64,000 nucleotides of DNA from Lepraria neglecta (GCA_033220425.1 CM065648.1:2480001-2544000), one strand, 5' to 3'. Positions 1 through 12,965 are shown, counted from the stretch's first letter. Made by a program: numbers and translations. Notes: a model not told the origin generated them from the sequence alone.

Positions 1-1244
1 AGAAGATCACATGCGAGTGAGACGGGCATGATGGAGTCTATGTAAGGAAGTAAAGGCTGCAAAACGGGGAACTTCAAAGCGTTCATGGCTTTCCCTTGGC
101 GGGGATTCAGTTGGTAGTTGGAGGGAGACGGTAGATTTAGCCATCCAGGAGATCCAATTATTGGCGATGCACCGAAGAAACCGGCGAAGGAGGGACTCTC
201 ACCCGCACTCCCAAAGCGAAACCCTGGAGTTGGAGCCAGATTTGGAGGGCTCATCGCAGGGTATGAGTTGTCTCCAAAATTCTGAAAGCTCTGCTGGGAC
301 TGCAATTGGGATTGCATCTGACTGATCTGAAGGCTATTATGATTCGAGTGAGGACTGCTCATGGAACCGATCCCACGCACGCCAGGTCGGTCGTAGTCGT
401 GACTGAGGCTGAACCCGTTCAATGACATCGCTGTGGGACTTATCCCCGACCCTTGACGTATAGATGATTGAGGGTTAGGATCTGGGAGAATGCCATCTTG
501 TGTAGTCGCCAAACGCTGCAGCGGTGGATTGACTTCTGTCTGGCCAGCAATATACCTTACGCCTCCGTCTCTAGCCGATGCGTAAATTCCATCCGCAACG
601 ATTCCACTTGTAGTCGATGACCTTGACTCTGAAAGCTGCGAGACATGTTCGGTAGAAGAGTGACTTGAGCCCGGTTGGAACTGACTTCTTGCTGTTCGAG
701 GAGGCGACGGGCCCTCAGACGAGTAATCTCGAGGAGAATGAGCATGGGCAGAACCAGTTGTTGATGGCTCTTGCTGGGCAGCGTCCTTCTGAGACGCTTT
801 ACCTCGCTTCTTCCTCTCACGAATGTATTCGCAGGATAGACCGAACTCTAACGCCAATGTCAAAATCATTCATACGACAGAAGATTTAGTAGGGTATATA
901 CCTACACAGTGGGCACAAGGGCCCTTGCCATCACATTTGGTCCGTAGCTGGTTACATTGATCGCAAGCCCGGCTAATCCTTCGCCTCACTGAACCTGTAT
1001 TTGTATTTTTGCCGTCTCCTGCCCCCAAGTCCGAGCTTCTCTGACGTTGATGCCCTGCTGCCACAGTGTCCTGATTGTAAGGATGGTGCCGTGATCTTGC
1101 GGGACTTTTGAGGGGCGACGACGGCTTATTATTGGGGAAGCTATCGTAGTGCTGCACAGCGTATTTTTGTACTGGAGCATGGAGAGCTTCACTATGGCGA
1201 GTGGGTGGGGCCATGTTGGCTTGAGGAGGCAGCTGATTGAGCAT
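1..1244 (-). CDS. xlnR: XlnR/Xyr1-type Zn2Cys6 transcriptional activator of (hemi)cellulase genes, N-terminal part
   Basis: Nuclear DNA-binding activator; in Aspergillus and Trichoderma this family switches on xylanase and cellulase genes. Two exons are visible: 1244-902 and 847 to the window edge, joined by a 54-nt GT-AG intron (848-901). The splice completes the binuclear zinc cluster at residues 94-121 (C-x2-C-x6-C-x5-C-x2-C-x6-C), preceded by RRRIS and followed by the basic [10 protein letters not shown] linker, which is nearly diagnostic of XlnR/Xyr1. A Ser/Gln-rich disordered stretch follows, then the segment [18 protein letters not shown], which opens the fungal-specific middle homology region. 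About 396 residues are present; family members have about 900, so the C-terminal half lies outside the window. The first ATG of the open frame (1244) was taken as start; an upstream exon is not excluded. It is divergent from the sulfite reductase gene. Confidence 0.9.
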
Positions 1245-1492
1245 TGTTGCAGCTAAGCCACGATTAAAAGTGCTGTCTCATCTGTCATTGATGGATCTTA
1301 GGTGACCTTGGGTGTGGAAGGTCCTCTGGTCCTCTAGGCACGAAGATAGTCGAGCCGCCCATCAAGCGGCGAATGGGTCTGAATTCATTACCTGCAAAGA
1401 AACGCGGGTAGTTCCGAAGAGGAAGTGAATACCCTGTTACTCGGGGAAAAGCCTGCAAGGTGCTTCATGACATCGGCAGTGTAGATTGAATG

Positions 1493-1500
1493 TCACGTGA
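1493..1500. promoter_or_regulatory. TCACGTGA palindrome (Cbf1-type E-box)
   Basis: The sequence reads TCACGTGA, an 8-bp perfect palindrome. In yeast the TCACGTG core is bound by Cbf1 with Met4/Met28 upstream of sulfur assimilation genes. Here it lies about 250 bp upstream of the xlnR start and about 865 bp upstream of the sulfite reductase start, so its target is uncertain. Confidence 0.35.
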
Positions 1501-2334
1501 CGAAATAACAGAGATTTCCTAGGGATCTCAACGCTTTGTTGTTGGGCTTCCGATACGTGCAAAGATTCCAGAGCAGTCGAGAAGGATATGTTTTAATAAA
1601 CATCAACAATCATGCTTTTGCCGAATAGAATTATGACGATGCGGGATCAACGTGGGGTAGGCTAGACACTTTTTGGGATCGGGAAGTGCCTTAGGAGAAC
1701 TGCCGAGGGAGTGACCTTCAACGGTTATGCAGGTCCCAAATCTTTGAGGCTCGTCTTAATAGGTATACTGAAATAGCAGGCTGAAGAACGGATGACCTCA
1801 CTGTAAGAGAGAGCCAAGGGTCCAAGGATGGTAAACAATTGCTAGGAGGAAACTTCCGCTACCCACTCGATGATTCCCAGACGAAAGTGTGAGAGCCAGT
1901 CATTCATGACAGACACAACGGAATCACGTTCGACATCATTCACACTTGACTAGTCCACAAGGAAATGAAGGAAATTTGGCTTGCAGCAGGAGAGAAGACA
2001 TCTCTGTAGGTAGGTAACTGCTACAATGAACAATTCCACTTGATGTAAGCAGGGGCCTGGGTTTGGTGCATTGTCGCAGAAGCCCGCCGTGGTAGCAGGT
2101 GAGGCTCTCTTTCTCACGAGGACTCAATTGAATAACGATCATTATTTCAGTGTTACAATGATGAGCAATGGATCTGTTGTGACGGGGGAGTTTGAGCTAA
2201 CAAATTGCGTGCTCAGTACGGAGAAATTTCCGCGACTCCGCATATTCTAATGCCAAAAAGTTCTCGAGCAGTATGATGTGCATGATTTCAGTATTGTGCG
2301 GGCTTCATTCTTTCTTTTGATCTCCTCTGACTGC

Positions 2335-2340
2335 TATAAA
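2335..2340 (+). promoter_or_regulatory. TATA-like box upstream of sulfite reductase
   Basis: TATAAA ends 25 bp before the chosen ATG at 2366. That is close for a TATA box; the leader would be very short, or the real start lies further downstream. Confidence 0.3.
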
Positions 2341-2365
2341 TATCTCAGAGGCCAGTATATTCATC

Positions 2366-5300
2366 ATGACTTCCGTGGCCACTGTCGGAGAAGCAGGCAA
2401 GTACCCCCACCCCTTCCTGGTGCCCCGCCTTCCTTTGTGGGACTTTGCTTTTCTTTCATTATTTGCTCACAGGCCCTTTGGACAACAGTCGCAAGAGTAG
2501 CATATGCATCCAGTGATGTTATAGTATCGGTACAGCCTGCGCTTGGTGCGGACTCGGAGTTCTCCAAGCATCTGCATGCATTATCGTCGAAGCGGGCACC
2601 CGGTATAATAGCCAAGGAACCAGAGGTACATTTAGCGCGACTAAGTGATCCAATACCGTGTACTGATACTTCCCTAGGTGCAAGCAGTCAGGCACAATGT
2701 GGATCCCCTCTTATCTACTTTCCAGCCGCTTCGGTCCGGCAAGCTTGTCTCAGTCACGACCTCCTCCTCGATCCTTCTACCCTCGATCCCCCATCTATAC
2801 AAATTGGCACGATACCCGATCGTCATACATGTAGCTCTAAATCCCTACGGTTACCCAGACTATTCAGAGATAACGGCAATACGGCAGTGTGGCTTTATAT
2901 TTCTACAATCAGAGACACTGCGAGAAGGGCAGGAAATTGCCTTGTCGGCCCACGCATTGGCTATAAAATCCGGCAAGGGCGTTGTTCACTTCTTCGATCC
3001 CGCAAACTCAGAAAAGGATGATCCAGTTTCCGCTGAAGAGCCGGAGCTCGTGAAAAGTGTTTTGGATGTTAATACTGCGAGGGACTACCAGTCCACATCA
3101 GCTGGTACTTCATCGCTGTACGTTGATGAGGGCAGGCAGCCAACCATTATCGAGAATGAGATACCATCGACAGAATCTGGCCAATCTCCACCTCTAGTGG
3201 CCAGAGAAGCCACCGTCGCATCCCAGGCCAAAGGCAAGAATGGCGATGAGTCCTCAGTTGGTTCTTCCGTACGTGAGAGCAGTGCAGACAGCCGGCCTAC
3301 AATCTCCTCCGCATCTTCGATAAATTTTACAACGATAAGGCCAGTGACTTCAGAAGATATCCAGGGATTCTTGTCTGGCATCTGGTCTCAGATCAGTACA
3401 GCTACTGGCCGTACCTACCAGGCATTTGAGTACTCTGGCCCAGATGATGCAGATTCAGCGCTCTTTGTCTTTGGATCTACCGGCGTGTTCGTCGACGAGA
3501 TATTGGAGGCCAAATCGTCTCACGAATTTGCCAAATGTGGCATCATCACGGCACGCCTTTACAGACCTTGGATCGGCGCCAGCCTAATCGAATCTATGCC
3601 TCAGTCGGTAAAGAGAATTGCGGTATTGGAGCAAATTCGCAAGAAGACGGTCAAGTGGGGCCCAGTGTTAATGGATATCTTGACCAGCCTACGGATAGGG
3701 CCATCGACATTGGGCGCGCCAATGATTGTAGGCCATCAATTGGGCTACATTGAACCTTCCACTGCGCGTCAAGCTCTGCGTGGCATCTTCCAGAACTTGA
3801 AATCGCCATCTCCGATCCAAAACCTCGAGGTTGGTAACCATCATCAACCACAGGACCTAGTAAGTGAATACAGCTTGGAGCAACCGAAAATCGAGAGCGC
3901 CTACATGAAGATACTTGATCAAGTTTTTGGTGAGAGGCTACACATCGCAAACCGATTAGGCGCTACGAATGCCGGTATATCTGCTTCAATAGCCGCGAAC
4001 CCCGAATTTGGCTTTGGGTCCCTCCTCGCACGTATGGACCACCGGAGGAGGTTCATTGGCGAAGTGCAAGAAGCCGCTGCGACTCGTGATTTTGTGACCG
4101 ATGTACCCCGAAATTGGCTTTCGAAGTGGGCCTTGAGTGCGGAGGATCCGAAGAAAGCGAACGGCCTAGCACAAGAAACGATTGCACGATTGAGTACCGA
4201 TGGCTCGAAGCTGGCATCCCAGCTCTTGGTGTCGAAGTCTTTGTTCTTCAAAGAATCCCAATGGCTTATTGGATCAGATGCCTGGGCTTACGACCTGGGC
4301 AATTCTGGTGTTCATCACGTTATTGCATCTGGTGCCAATGTCAACATGTTGATCATAGACTCCCAGCCATGGTCAGAACGAGCTGCTGCTGATGCCACAA
4401 GGAGGAAGAAAGACATTGGTCTGTATGCGATGAACTTCGGAAATGCTTATGTTGCCTCAGTGGCTGTCTACAGTTCATACACTCAGGTGCTTGAAGCTAT
4501 GATCGAAGCAGATCAATTCGATGGTCCCTCGGTAGTCGTTGCATACCTCCCGTACAACAAGGAGAGCGACTCGCCGTTGACGGTGTTGCAAGAAACGAAG
4601 AAAGCTGTTGACTTTGGGTACTGGCCGTTGTACCGATGGAATCCTAGCAACGAAGAGAAGGGTGAAGCCAATTTTTCACTCGACTCAGAGCGTGTCAAGC
4701 AAGAGCTGGAAGAGTTTCTGAAACGTGACAATCACCTGTCGCAGTTAATGAAGAGGCATCCTGAGTTTTCAGCCAATCTCTCCGAGTCATACGGCACCGA
4801 AGTGCGCACACTACAGAAGCGACGGGCGAAAGATGCTTACGATAGGATGCTAGAAAGCTTATATGGGCAACCTATGACTATCCTCTTTGCTTCAGACAAT
4901 GGCAATGCAGAGAGCTTGGCGAAACGACTGGGCAACAGGGGCAAAGCGAGAGGTCTCAAGACAATGGTCATTGCCATGGATGATTACCCACTGGAGGATC
5001 TACCAGGCGAAGAGAACGTGGTTATGATTTCTAGTACAGCTGGCCAAGGAGAATTCCCTCAGAATGGCCGCGCTTTCTGGGACGCAATCAAGGAGAATGC
5101 TGAGCTTGACCTTTCTACGGTCAACTATACAGTGTTTGCGCTAGGAGACAGCCATTATTGGCCGAGGAAAGAAGACAAGAGGTATTACAATAAGCCAGGT
5201 AAAGACTTGGATGCGAGGGTGGCATTCCTGGGTGGAAAGCGTCTGATCGATATCGGCCTTGGAGATGATCAGGATCCAGACAGCTATCAGACCGGCTACA

Positions 5301-7099
5301 AGGAGTGGGAGCCTAAGTTGTGGGAAGCCCTCAACGTGGACAAGGTTGAAGGTCTACCGGAGGAGCCGCCGCCAATCACCAATGAAGATATCAAGATCCA
5401 ATCGAACTTCCTCCGTGGCACCATTGCTGAAGGTCTTGAGGATCCCAGTACTGGAGCGATTGCAGCTTCCGATCAACAGCTTACCAAATTTCACGGCACT
5501 TACATGCAAGACGATCGCGATTTACGTGATGAGCGCAAAGCACAAGGCCTGGAACCCGCTTACTCTTTCATGATTAGATGCAGACTGAACGGCGGCGTTG
5601 CGACTCCATCACAATGGCTGCAGATGGACGCTATCAGCAGCGCTTATGGTAACGAGACCATGAAAATGACTACACGACAAACCTTCCAATTCCATGGCGT
5701 TATCAAGACCAAGCTGAAGTCAGCCATGCGAGGCATCAACAAAGCATTGATGACCACCATTGCCGCCTGTGGTGATGTAAATCGCAACGTCATGTGCAGC
5801 ACGGTTCCAACGCAATCAGCATACCACCGTGATGTCCACCAAGTGTCAGCCAAAATCTCCGACCACCTCCTACCCGCAACAACTGCCTATCACGAAATAT
5901 GGCTGAAGGATGATGATGGCAAGCAGACTAAGGTCGCTGGCGATGCGATCGTCGACCATGAACCCCTCTACGGTCCTACTTATCTTCCCAGAAAATTCAA
6001 AATTACAATCGCCATCCCACCCCACAACGACACGGACGTATACGCCCACGATATAGGACTTATTGCCATCAAGGGGAAGAATGGCCGTCTCGAAGGTTTC
6101 AATGTCCTCGCTGGCGGTGGCATGGGTGTCACCCATAATGACAAGAAGACATATCCGCGTACTGGCAGTATGTTCGGCTACGTATCAGCAGAGAAGGTCC
6201 ACTTCGTCTGCGAAAAGATCATGCTTGTCCAACGCGACAATGGTGATCGAAAGAACCGCAAGCATGCAAGACTAAAGTACACCATTGATGACATGGGCGT
6301 TGAGGTCTTCAAGGGTAAGGTTGAAGAGCTACTAAGCTACAAGTTCGAAGATCCAAGACCTTTTGAGTTCAAATCCAACATCGACACCTTCGGTTGGCAA
6401 AGAGACGAATTCGGCATGAACCACCACATCTTCTTCATCGAGAATGGCCGCATAGAAGACACAGCCGGTTTTCCCATGAAGACTGGCCTACGCGAGATTG
6501 CGAAGGTGCACAAGGGCGAGTTCCGCTTGACGGGCAACCAGCATCTTTGCCTCAGTGGTGTTCATGATGACGATCTCGAGAACATCAAAGCCATGATGAA
6601 GCAATACAAACTCGACAACGTCCAATTCTCCGGCCTGCGTCTCAGCTCCTCAGCGTGCGTAGCCTTCCCAACCTGTGGTCTAGCGATGGCAGAGTCAGAA
6701 CGCTACCTGCCAGAACTGATCACCAAGCTTGAAGACCGTCTCGAAGAGAATGGACTAAGGCAGGACAGCATCGTTATGCGCATGACGGGGTGTCCGAACG
6801 GATGTGCCCGGCCTTGGTTAGCCGAAGTCGCTTTCGTGGGGAAAGCGTACGGTGCTTACAATATGTACCTTGGCGGCGGCTACCATGGTCAACGGCTGAA
6901 CAAGCTGTACAGGAGCTCGATACAAGAGGAAGAGATATTAGAAATCATGAAACCGATGCTCAAGCGGTATTCCATGGAGAGGCAAGAGGGTGAGCATTTC
7001 GGTGATTGGACGATACGAGCTGGATACATCAAGCCTACGACTGAGGGAAAGACTTTCCATGATGATGTTGCGGAGGTGGAGAGTGATGATGAGGATTGA
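2366..7099 (+). CDS. MET5: Sulfite reductase [NADPH], beta (hemoprotein) subunit, MET5 type
   Basis: Reduces sulfite to sulfide with six electrons in sulfate assimilation, paired with a flavoprotein alpha subunit (MET10 type). The main exon 2678-7099 is open for about 1473 codons. It carries an N-terminal pyruvate-ferredoxin-oxidoreductase-like region, a flavodoxin domain (about 4870-5330; ILFASDNGNAESLA, SSTAGQGEFP, FALGDSHYWP), and the siroheme/[4Fe-4S] nitrite/sulfite reductase core. The cluster ligands are visible as CVAFPTC near 6655 and GCPNGC near 6790. An upstream exon 2473-2625 (ALWTTVARVAYASSD..) joins it in phase through a 52-nt intron (2626-2677). A first exon from ATG 2366 (MTSVATVGEAG) is likely, but its donor is unclear: GT at 2420, GT at 2401 with a later acceptor, and a GCAAGT donor all work partly. 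Total is close to the 1442 residues of yeast Met5. Confidence 0.93.
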
Positions 7100-7438
7100 G
7101 TTTGGTTTGGGCAAAAGCATAGTGGCGTTGATAAGCGAGCATTGAGTATGTTATGACTTTCGATGTTAGATGGTTTAGACGGGCATTCCTAGTAAACAAG
7201 GATACTCAGATTGACTGTACATATTGGAATGCATCTCTTACACATCAAAAAGAATCAAACACTACCTGCTGTGCGGTGCTATACTACGCTCTTACAACCA
7301 ATCCAACCCGCCAAACCCCATCTCAATTCAAGCAGCCCTAACCCCATTCCTCGCCACACAACCTCCTAAATACCCCTCCTCTCACCCCCCATCCTCCCGC
7401 CTATACCCCTCACCCTTTATCTGTCCCTCCTCTTTCTC
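7100..7438. other. Convergent intergenic spacer
   Basis: 339 bp between the stop codons of the sulfite reductase gene and the disordered-protein gene. The part at 7300-7438 is C-rich and pyrimidine-biased on the plus strand. I see no gene in it. Confidence 0.6.
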
Positions 7439-10400
7439 CTATCCCGCTTTTGTTCCCCACCTCTGATTCTTCTTTTTTCCGTATCCGATCCCGCCCTCTC
7501 CCTCTCCCGCTCCCGACGCTTTAAACTCTCTGCCTCTTGCGCCCGGCGTGCTGCGGCCTACTGCGATCATTTTTCCGCTGAGGGGGGAGGATGAAGACTC
7601 CGAACGGGGCGGACTACGGATTATTTCTCTCTCCCCACGGGGCCGCCTCACAATAGCAACCTGCACGATCCCAACTCCCCTCGCCTCCTCTCGCCGCTCC
7701 CGCATTCCCTTTTCCTCTTCAGAATCATCTTCTTCCGCTTCGGGACCATCTTCTTCCCATTCCTCGTCAGCATCTTCATCATTGTCAGAATACGTGTTAG
7801 GGTCATGGCTCACGACATCCCTGTCAAGATATCTAGAGAAATCGTCAGAAGTTTGGTCGGTGTGAGTGGGTAAGGTGGGGGGTGTCATTTCGTCTCGGCC
7901 GCCGCGGGCGCCGCCGAAGAGGAAGTTGATTTCTGATTGGTCTAGTGTTGGTGTTGTTGGTGCTGAGGGTTGGGGTGGTTGGGCTGCGGCGCGTGTGTGG
8001 GCCAGTGTTTCGGTGTCGTGTGCTGTTGCTGAAGGATGAGGTGGTCGGGTTGCTGCTATTGTGTGTTTGGAGTCGGAGGCGGAGGGTAGGGAGTTGTTTG
8101 CTGTTGCTGAGTGTTGCGGTTGTTGGGGGGAGGCTGATACTGGAGAGTTGTTTGCTGCGACTATACGATAGGATTTTGATGCGTTGGCTGCGACTTTTTT
8201 GCGCATGATGATGGAGCCGTATGCTTTACTTGCTGCTCTCTTGCGGAAGGAGGCGAATGGGATTTCTGTGGGCCTTTGGGGCCGTATATTGGAGGCTTTC
8301 CGTCTGGCTTGGGCTACGGAATCGTCCATTTCTGGTGAGGGAGATTTGGTTGGATCGCGTTCTTGGGCCAGCTTCATTACCTCTTCGGGTGTCAACTTTC
8401 TCTTAGTCTGAGACTTGGAATCTGATGGTGTTTTCGATCTTGTGGCTTTGTCTTTGTTCCAAGATGCTGAGGTCTCTTGTATGGGAGAAACGTTTGGGTT
8501 TCGTTGCTGGCTCAGTTCACTGGATTTCGTGTGCTCTGCAATCCGCGCATCGAGATCTGCTGGTGGTTTCGGTCTCGAAGTCTCACCTACACGTCTGAAA
8601 GGTGACGCTTGAATCGTGTATTTAGGAGCGACCTTTGACAGGATCGACTCTCGCGCGTCTTTCTCCGGACTTTTAGAAGCTTGTCGGGCCTCACGGCGGG
8701 TTTCGATATCGGGGCTCGATTCCGGACTCCAGGCGGATTTGGCACCTCTTTGCCGTAGAGATGCTGATCTTTCGCTTAAGAACTTCATGGCGTCTTCTCT
8801 TGAAGGTGGGGACCGCTGAGATGCAGATTTCGACCGATCGCCGGTAGACCTGAGACCTGAATGACCTGCTCTTCCCTTCCGAATGGAGTCTGGTCCCCCG
8901 GTGGTGTTGATACGAATGGGTATAGGTGAGGGACTTTGTTGGGACCTGCGAGAACCGGTGCTGGAGATTGGTGAGAGGTGCCGTTCCTGGTCGTCGGGGC
9001 TGGACGCCATGGTACCTGGGTTTTCTTCAGCTGGTGGTGAGAATTCGTCGTTCATTGAGAAACGCCCTTGCTGAGATGGGGGTGGTTGTTTTGTGGAAGG
9101 TACTGTTGCGAGAGGTGCCTTTACAGGCACTGGCGAGTTCTGGATTATCTTGAGGTCAGTATCATTCTTCTGAGGTAGGGAATAAGTTGTAAAACAGCTT
9201 TAGGAACATTGTCCAGAACAGGGTTTAAAACAATGTTTGAAATAATGTGCAGAACACTGTCTAGGGAGTATTTGCTCCCGAAACTTGTCTCAGAACTATA
9301 AACGCCGTGGGAAAGAAAAAATGCTAAACCATGGAAGACGACTTACCCAGGTCGAAGTTAACGGCGATACCTGAAATCTTTCTTCGGGCTCAGACGAAGA
9401 CCGGAATGAAGTCTCAGCGTGACTATCGGGAGGAATGAGATCTGAACTCGAGGGATGAGAGAGTGTTGCAGGCCCTATTGTCGAAGAGGCTATGACTTGG
9501 TCGGGAGAGGTACCGGTGAAATTGCGAACCGTGATATCATCATCAGTATCGGAAGAAGGGAGCGCCGAGCTTGGTGGACCAGAGGACGTTGTAGCTTCTG
9601 TCGTAGAAGACGCTGTGGCCTGCTCTGCAACATTACTTGGCAGATCTTGAGGCGTAGCGTCATCCTCATTAGACGAATGCCCGCAGATTACTGGACGAGG
9701 TGGAAAGCTATTAGGAAAGCTAGTAGTTGTAGGTGTTTGTACAGGCGTCTGAGAAGGCGTATCTGCAATGACTCGCTGTATATCCCTCATCCACTTCCCA
9801 GCAGTTTTGTTGGAGATACCGTTCACGCCCTTGCAGTTAATAGCTTGATGGAAAGCTTCATCAGCTTCACTAAGCCGGTTTTGGTGATACAAAGCCACTC
9901 CACGGATATAATGGCATTGCTCGTAGAGTTTCGTTTCAATCAATGGGGAAGAGGTTTGAGCAGCGTTGCTCGCGTGGCCTTCCATTGGTACATATTCTTC
10001 AAGCATGAAGGTAACGGTTGCGCGGGCGATTATAACGTCAAATACTGATTTGCGAAGAAAGTCAATTATCTTCTGCGATTTTGTCTCCTTTTCGTTCTTG
10101 GGATTGGCTTGGTATTTTAGATCTAGTTGGATGGGAGGTAGCTCTCCTCTGGCCACTTTGATTTGATGCTCGAAAAAGGCTTTCTGGGCTTTCAGTTCCT
10201 GCTTCAGATTGAATTTGTCCTTATGTAGAGCAAGAATTGTCATGTTGGTTTCCTGTTCTCTCTCTTCTTCCGCACTCAACTTATTGTCACTGTTTTGTAT
10301 ATATTCATCTTCCTAAGACCCGTGTCAGTGATAAGTGCGTGATGTTGAGAGTTGGGTGAATATACCGGTCCATCTAGAGCCATGATAAGTGGAGTCTCAG

Positions 10401-12231
10401 GAGTGCTTGGCTCGTCCGGCGGGTCCTCACTGACTGGGGCGAGAACTGGGAAGACATAATCCATAACGCCTTGCACGAGCCCAATGACGCGGCTGCTGCG
10501 CCTTGAGGTGACTGGGGTAGGGGCTGCATCTTGAGTACCATAGAGACTGTTTTGCCTTGAGCGGCCTGTACCAGACACACTGCTCTGCCTTGGACGACCT
10601 GTACTAGACATACTGCCTCGCCTTGAGAGAGTCGAAATGTGGGACCCTCTTCGATAGATGCTGTCACGATAGGTGGGATCGCCGGATTGAGACATTGGTC
10701 GACTTTGCATCGTTTCCCTAGCTTCAGAAAATTGCATTCGGCTACCTAGGATAGGATCTGCAGTTGAAGGACGAGGTCTCCATTCATGGGCTTCGAATAA
10801 TTCGGAACTGTCTGGACCGCTCCCTTCCGCATTTACTTTTCCGATACGGTGAATGTCACTCCATGTAAGGCGTACATTATTTCTTGCCACTGGTGCTTCC
10901 TCGGCTTGAGCAGCCTGCTGAGCAATTGCGTCTGTAAAGGCGTCGGCCTCCGGACCAGCAATGCCTGTGTTGGCTTCTTCCGCTGGTGCTGTCGTCGGTC
11001 GAGCCGGATTTTGAGCTAAATCTTGAGCAGTATTGCCGATAGAAGAGTTTTCGCTCGCATCAGTGCGTTGCGAGGAAGTGCTTTCCGAACGACGGCGCCA
11101 ATAATTTAGTATAGCTATTGGATGAGCGACATGAGCCCTGAAATCGTGCTTTGGTCGAAGCCTCCTTCCTGTGCGTTGAATTTTGCATCAATGAGGGTTT
11201 CATGCAATATAATGGGACAACTGACGTGCTTTTGTCTTATAGTGCTGTCGATGAAATAATCTTTTGGACGCGAGTTCGAAGGCGATGGCAAGAACTCACA
11301 ACTACGAAAAAATATGTGGAATGCGAGAAACTATTGCTAAACAAAGAAAGATTGTAGACGCATTCTGCTTAGTAATATTTGCGCGAACGGAAATGGAACA
11401 AACATGAGACTAAAACAAAGACAACAAAGGCAGGAGGATTATATTGTAATTATCATACGTACACTAGGAATATACTAGCCGTGACATCACGGCGGACTCA
11501 CTATACACGAACTTATCAGACTTCGAATAACAGAACATCTTGAATCCCGGCGAAACGTTCCATTTCGGGTCGCCTTCAGGAAGTAGGTCAAGATTCTGCT
11601 CCGCTTTCTCTCGGCATTCCGAAATCGTCTGGGCGTGGTCGACCAGATGCGACGCTAGATGGAGGCACCATTTTGCGTTTGCGTACTCGGAAAGGAAGTA
11701 ATAGCAGAGTCCTCGATGGAATTGGGCTTTCCCAGCGAGCTCGTGGAGTTGTGCTTCCGAAGCAATCTGGAGAGCCTCTTCTGCGTACTGACATGCCACC
11801 CTGAAATTATCACCAGATGATTGAATCAGTGCGGAGAAGGGTAATCTGGCGTTGATTCGGTGTCGCACACCAAAGTCCTTGCGTTCAAGCATCGCGGGCA
11901 TCATATTGAGCGCCTGTTGAAGATGACCATTTCTCCAAATATTCTCGATGGATACGAGTGCCGGATACTGTTCAGGATCAGACTGCCAGGTTCCGATCCA
12001 AGCTTTAGGTGCAAGGGTCGCAAATCGTTTTGGGTCACATTCGTAGAGCTGGTTATTAGCGTTCGAGAGTAGACGGTCATACTCGATGTTCTGGTTTTCG
12101 AGCTCGATGATGGCTGTCTTCGCGTGAGCAAGTTCCGTTCGAAGTTCATCTCGCTCTCTGACGATCTCCAGCAGTGTCTTCTTAGCCTCTTCGGTGGCTA
12201 AACTGGTATTCATGGCTAGGTTGGCCTCCAT
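7439..12231 (-). CDS. Large disordered protein with TPR-like helical stretches, four exons, function unknown
   Basis: I do not recognise the family. Four exons chain in one phase: 12231-11502, 11168-10366, 10312-9347 and 9169-7439, giving 1409 residues. Donors are GTGAGT, GTATAT and GTAAGT; acceptors are CACAG, CTTAG and CTCAG. The joins remove every in-frame stop. Exon 1 (ATG 12231) has a coiled coil (about residues 10-60) and a helical stretch like TPR repeats (FHRGLCYYFLSEYANAKWC). Exon 3 has a second TPR-like stretch (YIRGVALYHQNRLSEADEAF). Exon 4 is Ser/Pro/Arg/Gln-rich, with an acidic run near 7700-7800 and a basic Gly-rich tail. Introns 1 (333 nt) and 3 (177 nt) are long for this window, so two adjacent genes (12231-11464 ending in its own stop, and a second one) remain possible. 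No in-frame ATG opens exon 2, which favours one gene. Confidence 0.6.
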
Positions 12232-12965
12232 GATCTTTCGCAGGGTCTTCGGCTGCTTTGGCTTGCGGGGCGAAGGTTCGTTTGGTCATGTGGGTTGACA
12301 GCTGTGATATGACACAGTGTGGGCCAGACGAGAGATACTTTGAAGGATCAGCATCCTAAGACCATGATAAATAAGGGGATCAATAAAGGGTACATAAGCG
12401 AACGACAAAGACATTGTCACCTTTGCTTTGTCCTCTCGCTCTGAAATCTCAAACAAAGGGAACAACATAGACAAAGGAATAGACAAGGGAAGCTCGAATG
12501 TCTCGATAATCCAATACTGACAGTACTTGAAATTGAGTGCTCGAATTACTCCGCCTTCTACCTCATGAGCCAAGAGAGGGTTGCAGTAGGCTCTAAATCG
12601 TGACATAGTGGTCAGATATACAGTAACACTATTAATTGGGAGCCGTCCAGTCCAGGCAGATTTGAACATGCTCGCTCAATTGAAATTCCTCTTCATGGAC
12701 TCGATGCTCGAGAAGCACGAGCACGCTGACTCAGCTAATTCGCGGAAGAGTGGCGAGATGCTTGGCAGACTAATCTGCTTTGAGGATCCCTGTCAAAAGT
12801 TTGCTCGCTCCCTTTCGATGATATCAAGCACACGCGCAACTTCCCAGTTCAATAATTCACCAGCACTTCTTTCCATCTTGTCCTTATTGTTACTGACCCC
12901 ATTTGTAGAGATAGCGATCGCGGCCCTTTCGTCTCTTTGCTAGCCTGTACTTGTCTGGGTAGACT
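12232..12965. promoter_or_regulatory. Divergent intergenic region (disordered-protein gene / RPO41)
   Basis: 734 bp between two divergent ATGs. A 127-codon minus-strand frame at 12286-12669 has no recognisable domain and starts at no convincing context. I treat the stretch as promoter and leader DNA. Confidence 0.5.

Larger units (their letters stand above)
1245..2365. promoter_or_regulatory. Divergent intergenic promoter region (xlnR / MET5)
   Basis: About 1.1 kb between two divergently oriented start codons. Only short unconvincing frames are present. It holds an E-box palindrome (1493-1500), one GTGGGG that fits the CreA-type SYGGRG consensus (1652-1657), and a TATAAA at 2335-2340. The CreA-type match is short and could be chance. 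Confidence 0.5.

Noticed and set aside
11464-11502. Independent stop of the 12231-11464 frame as a gene end
   Set aside because: A GTGAGT donor at 11501 and a phase-matched exon without its own ATG make a spliced gene more likely; kept as an alternative in the feature.
12286-12669. 127-codon minus-strand open frame in the RPO41 upstream region
   Set aside because: No domain, no good start context, and it fills a promoter region between two divergent genes.
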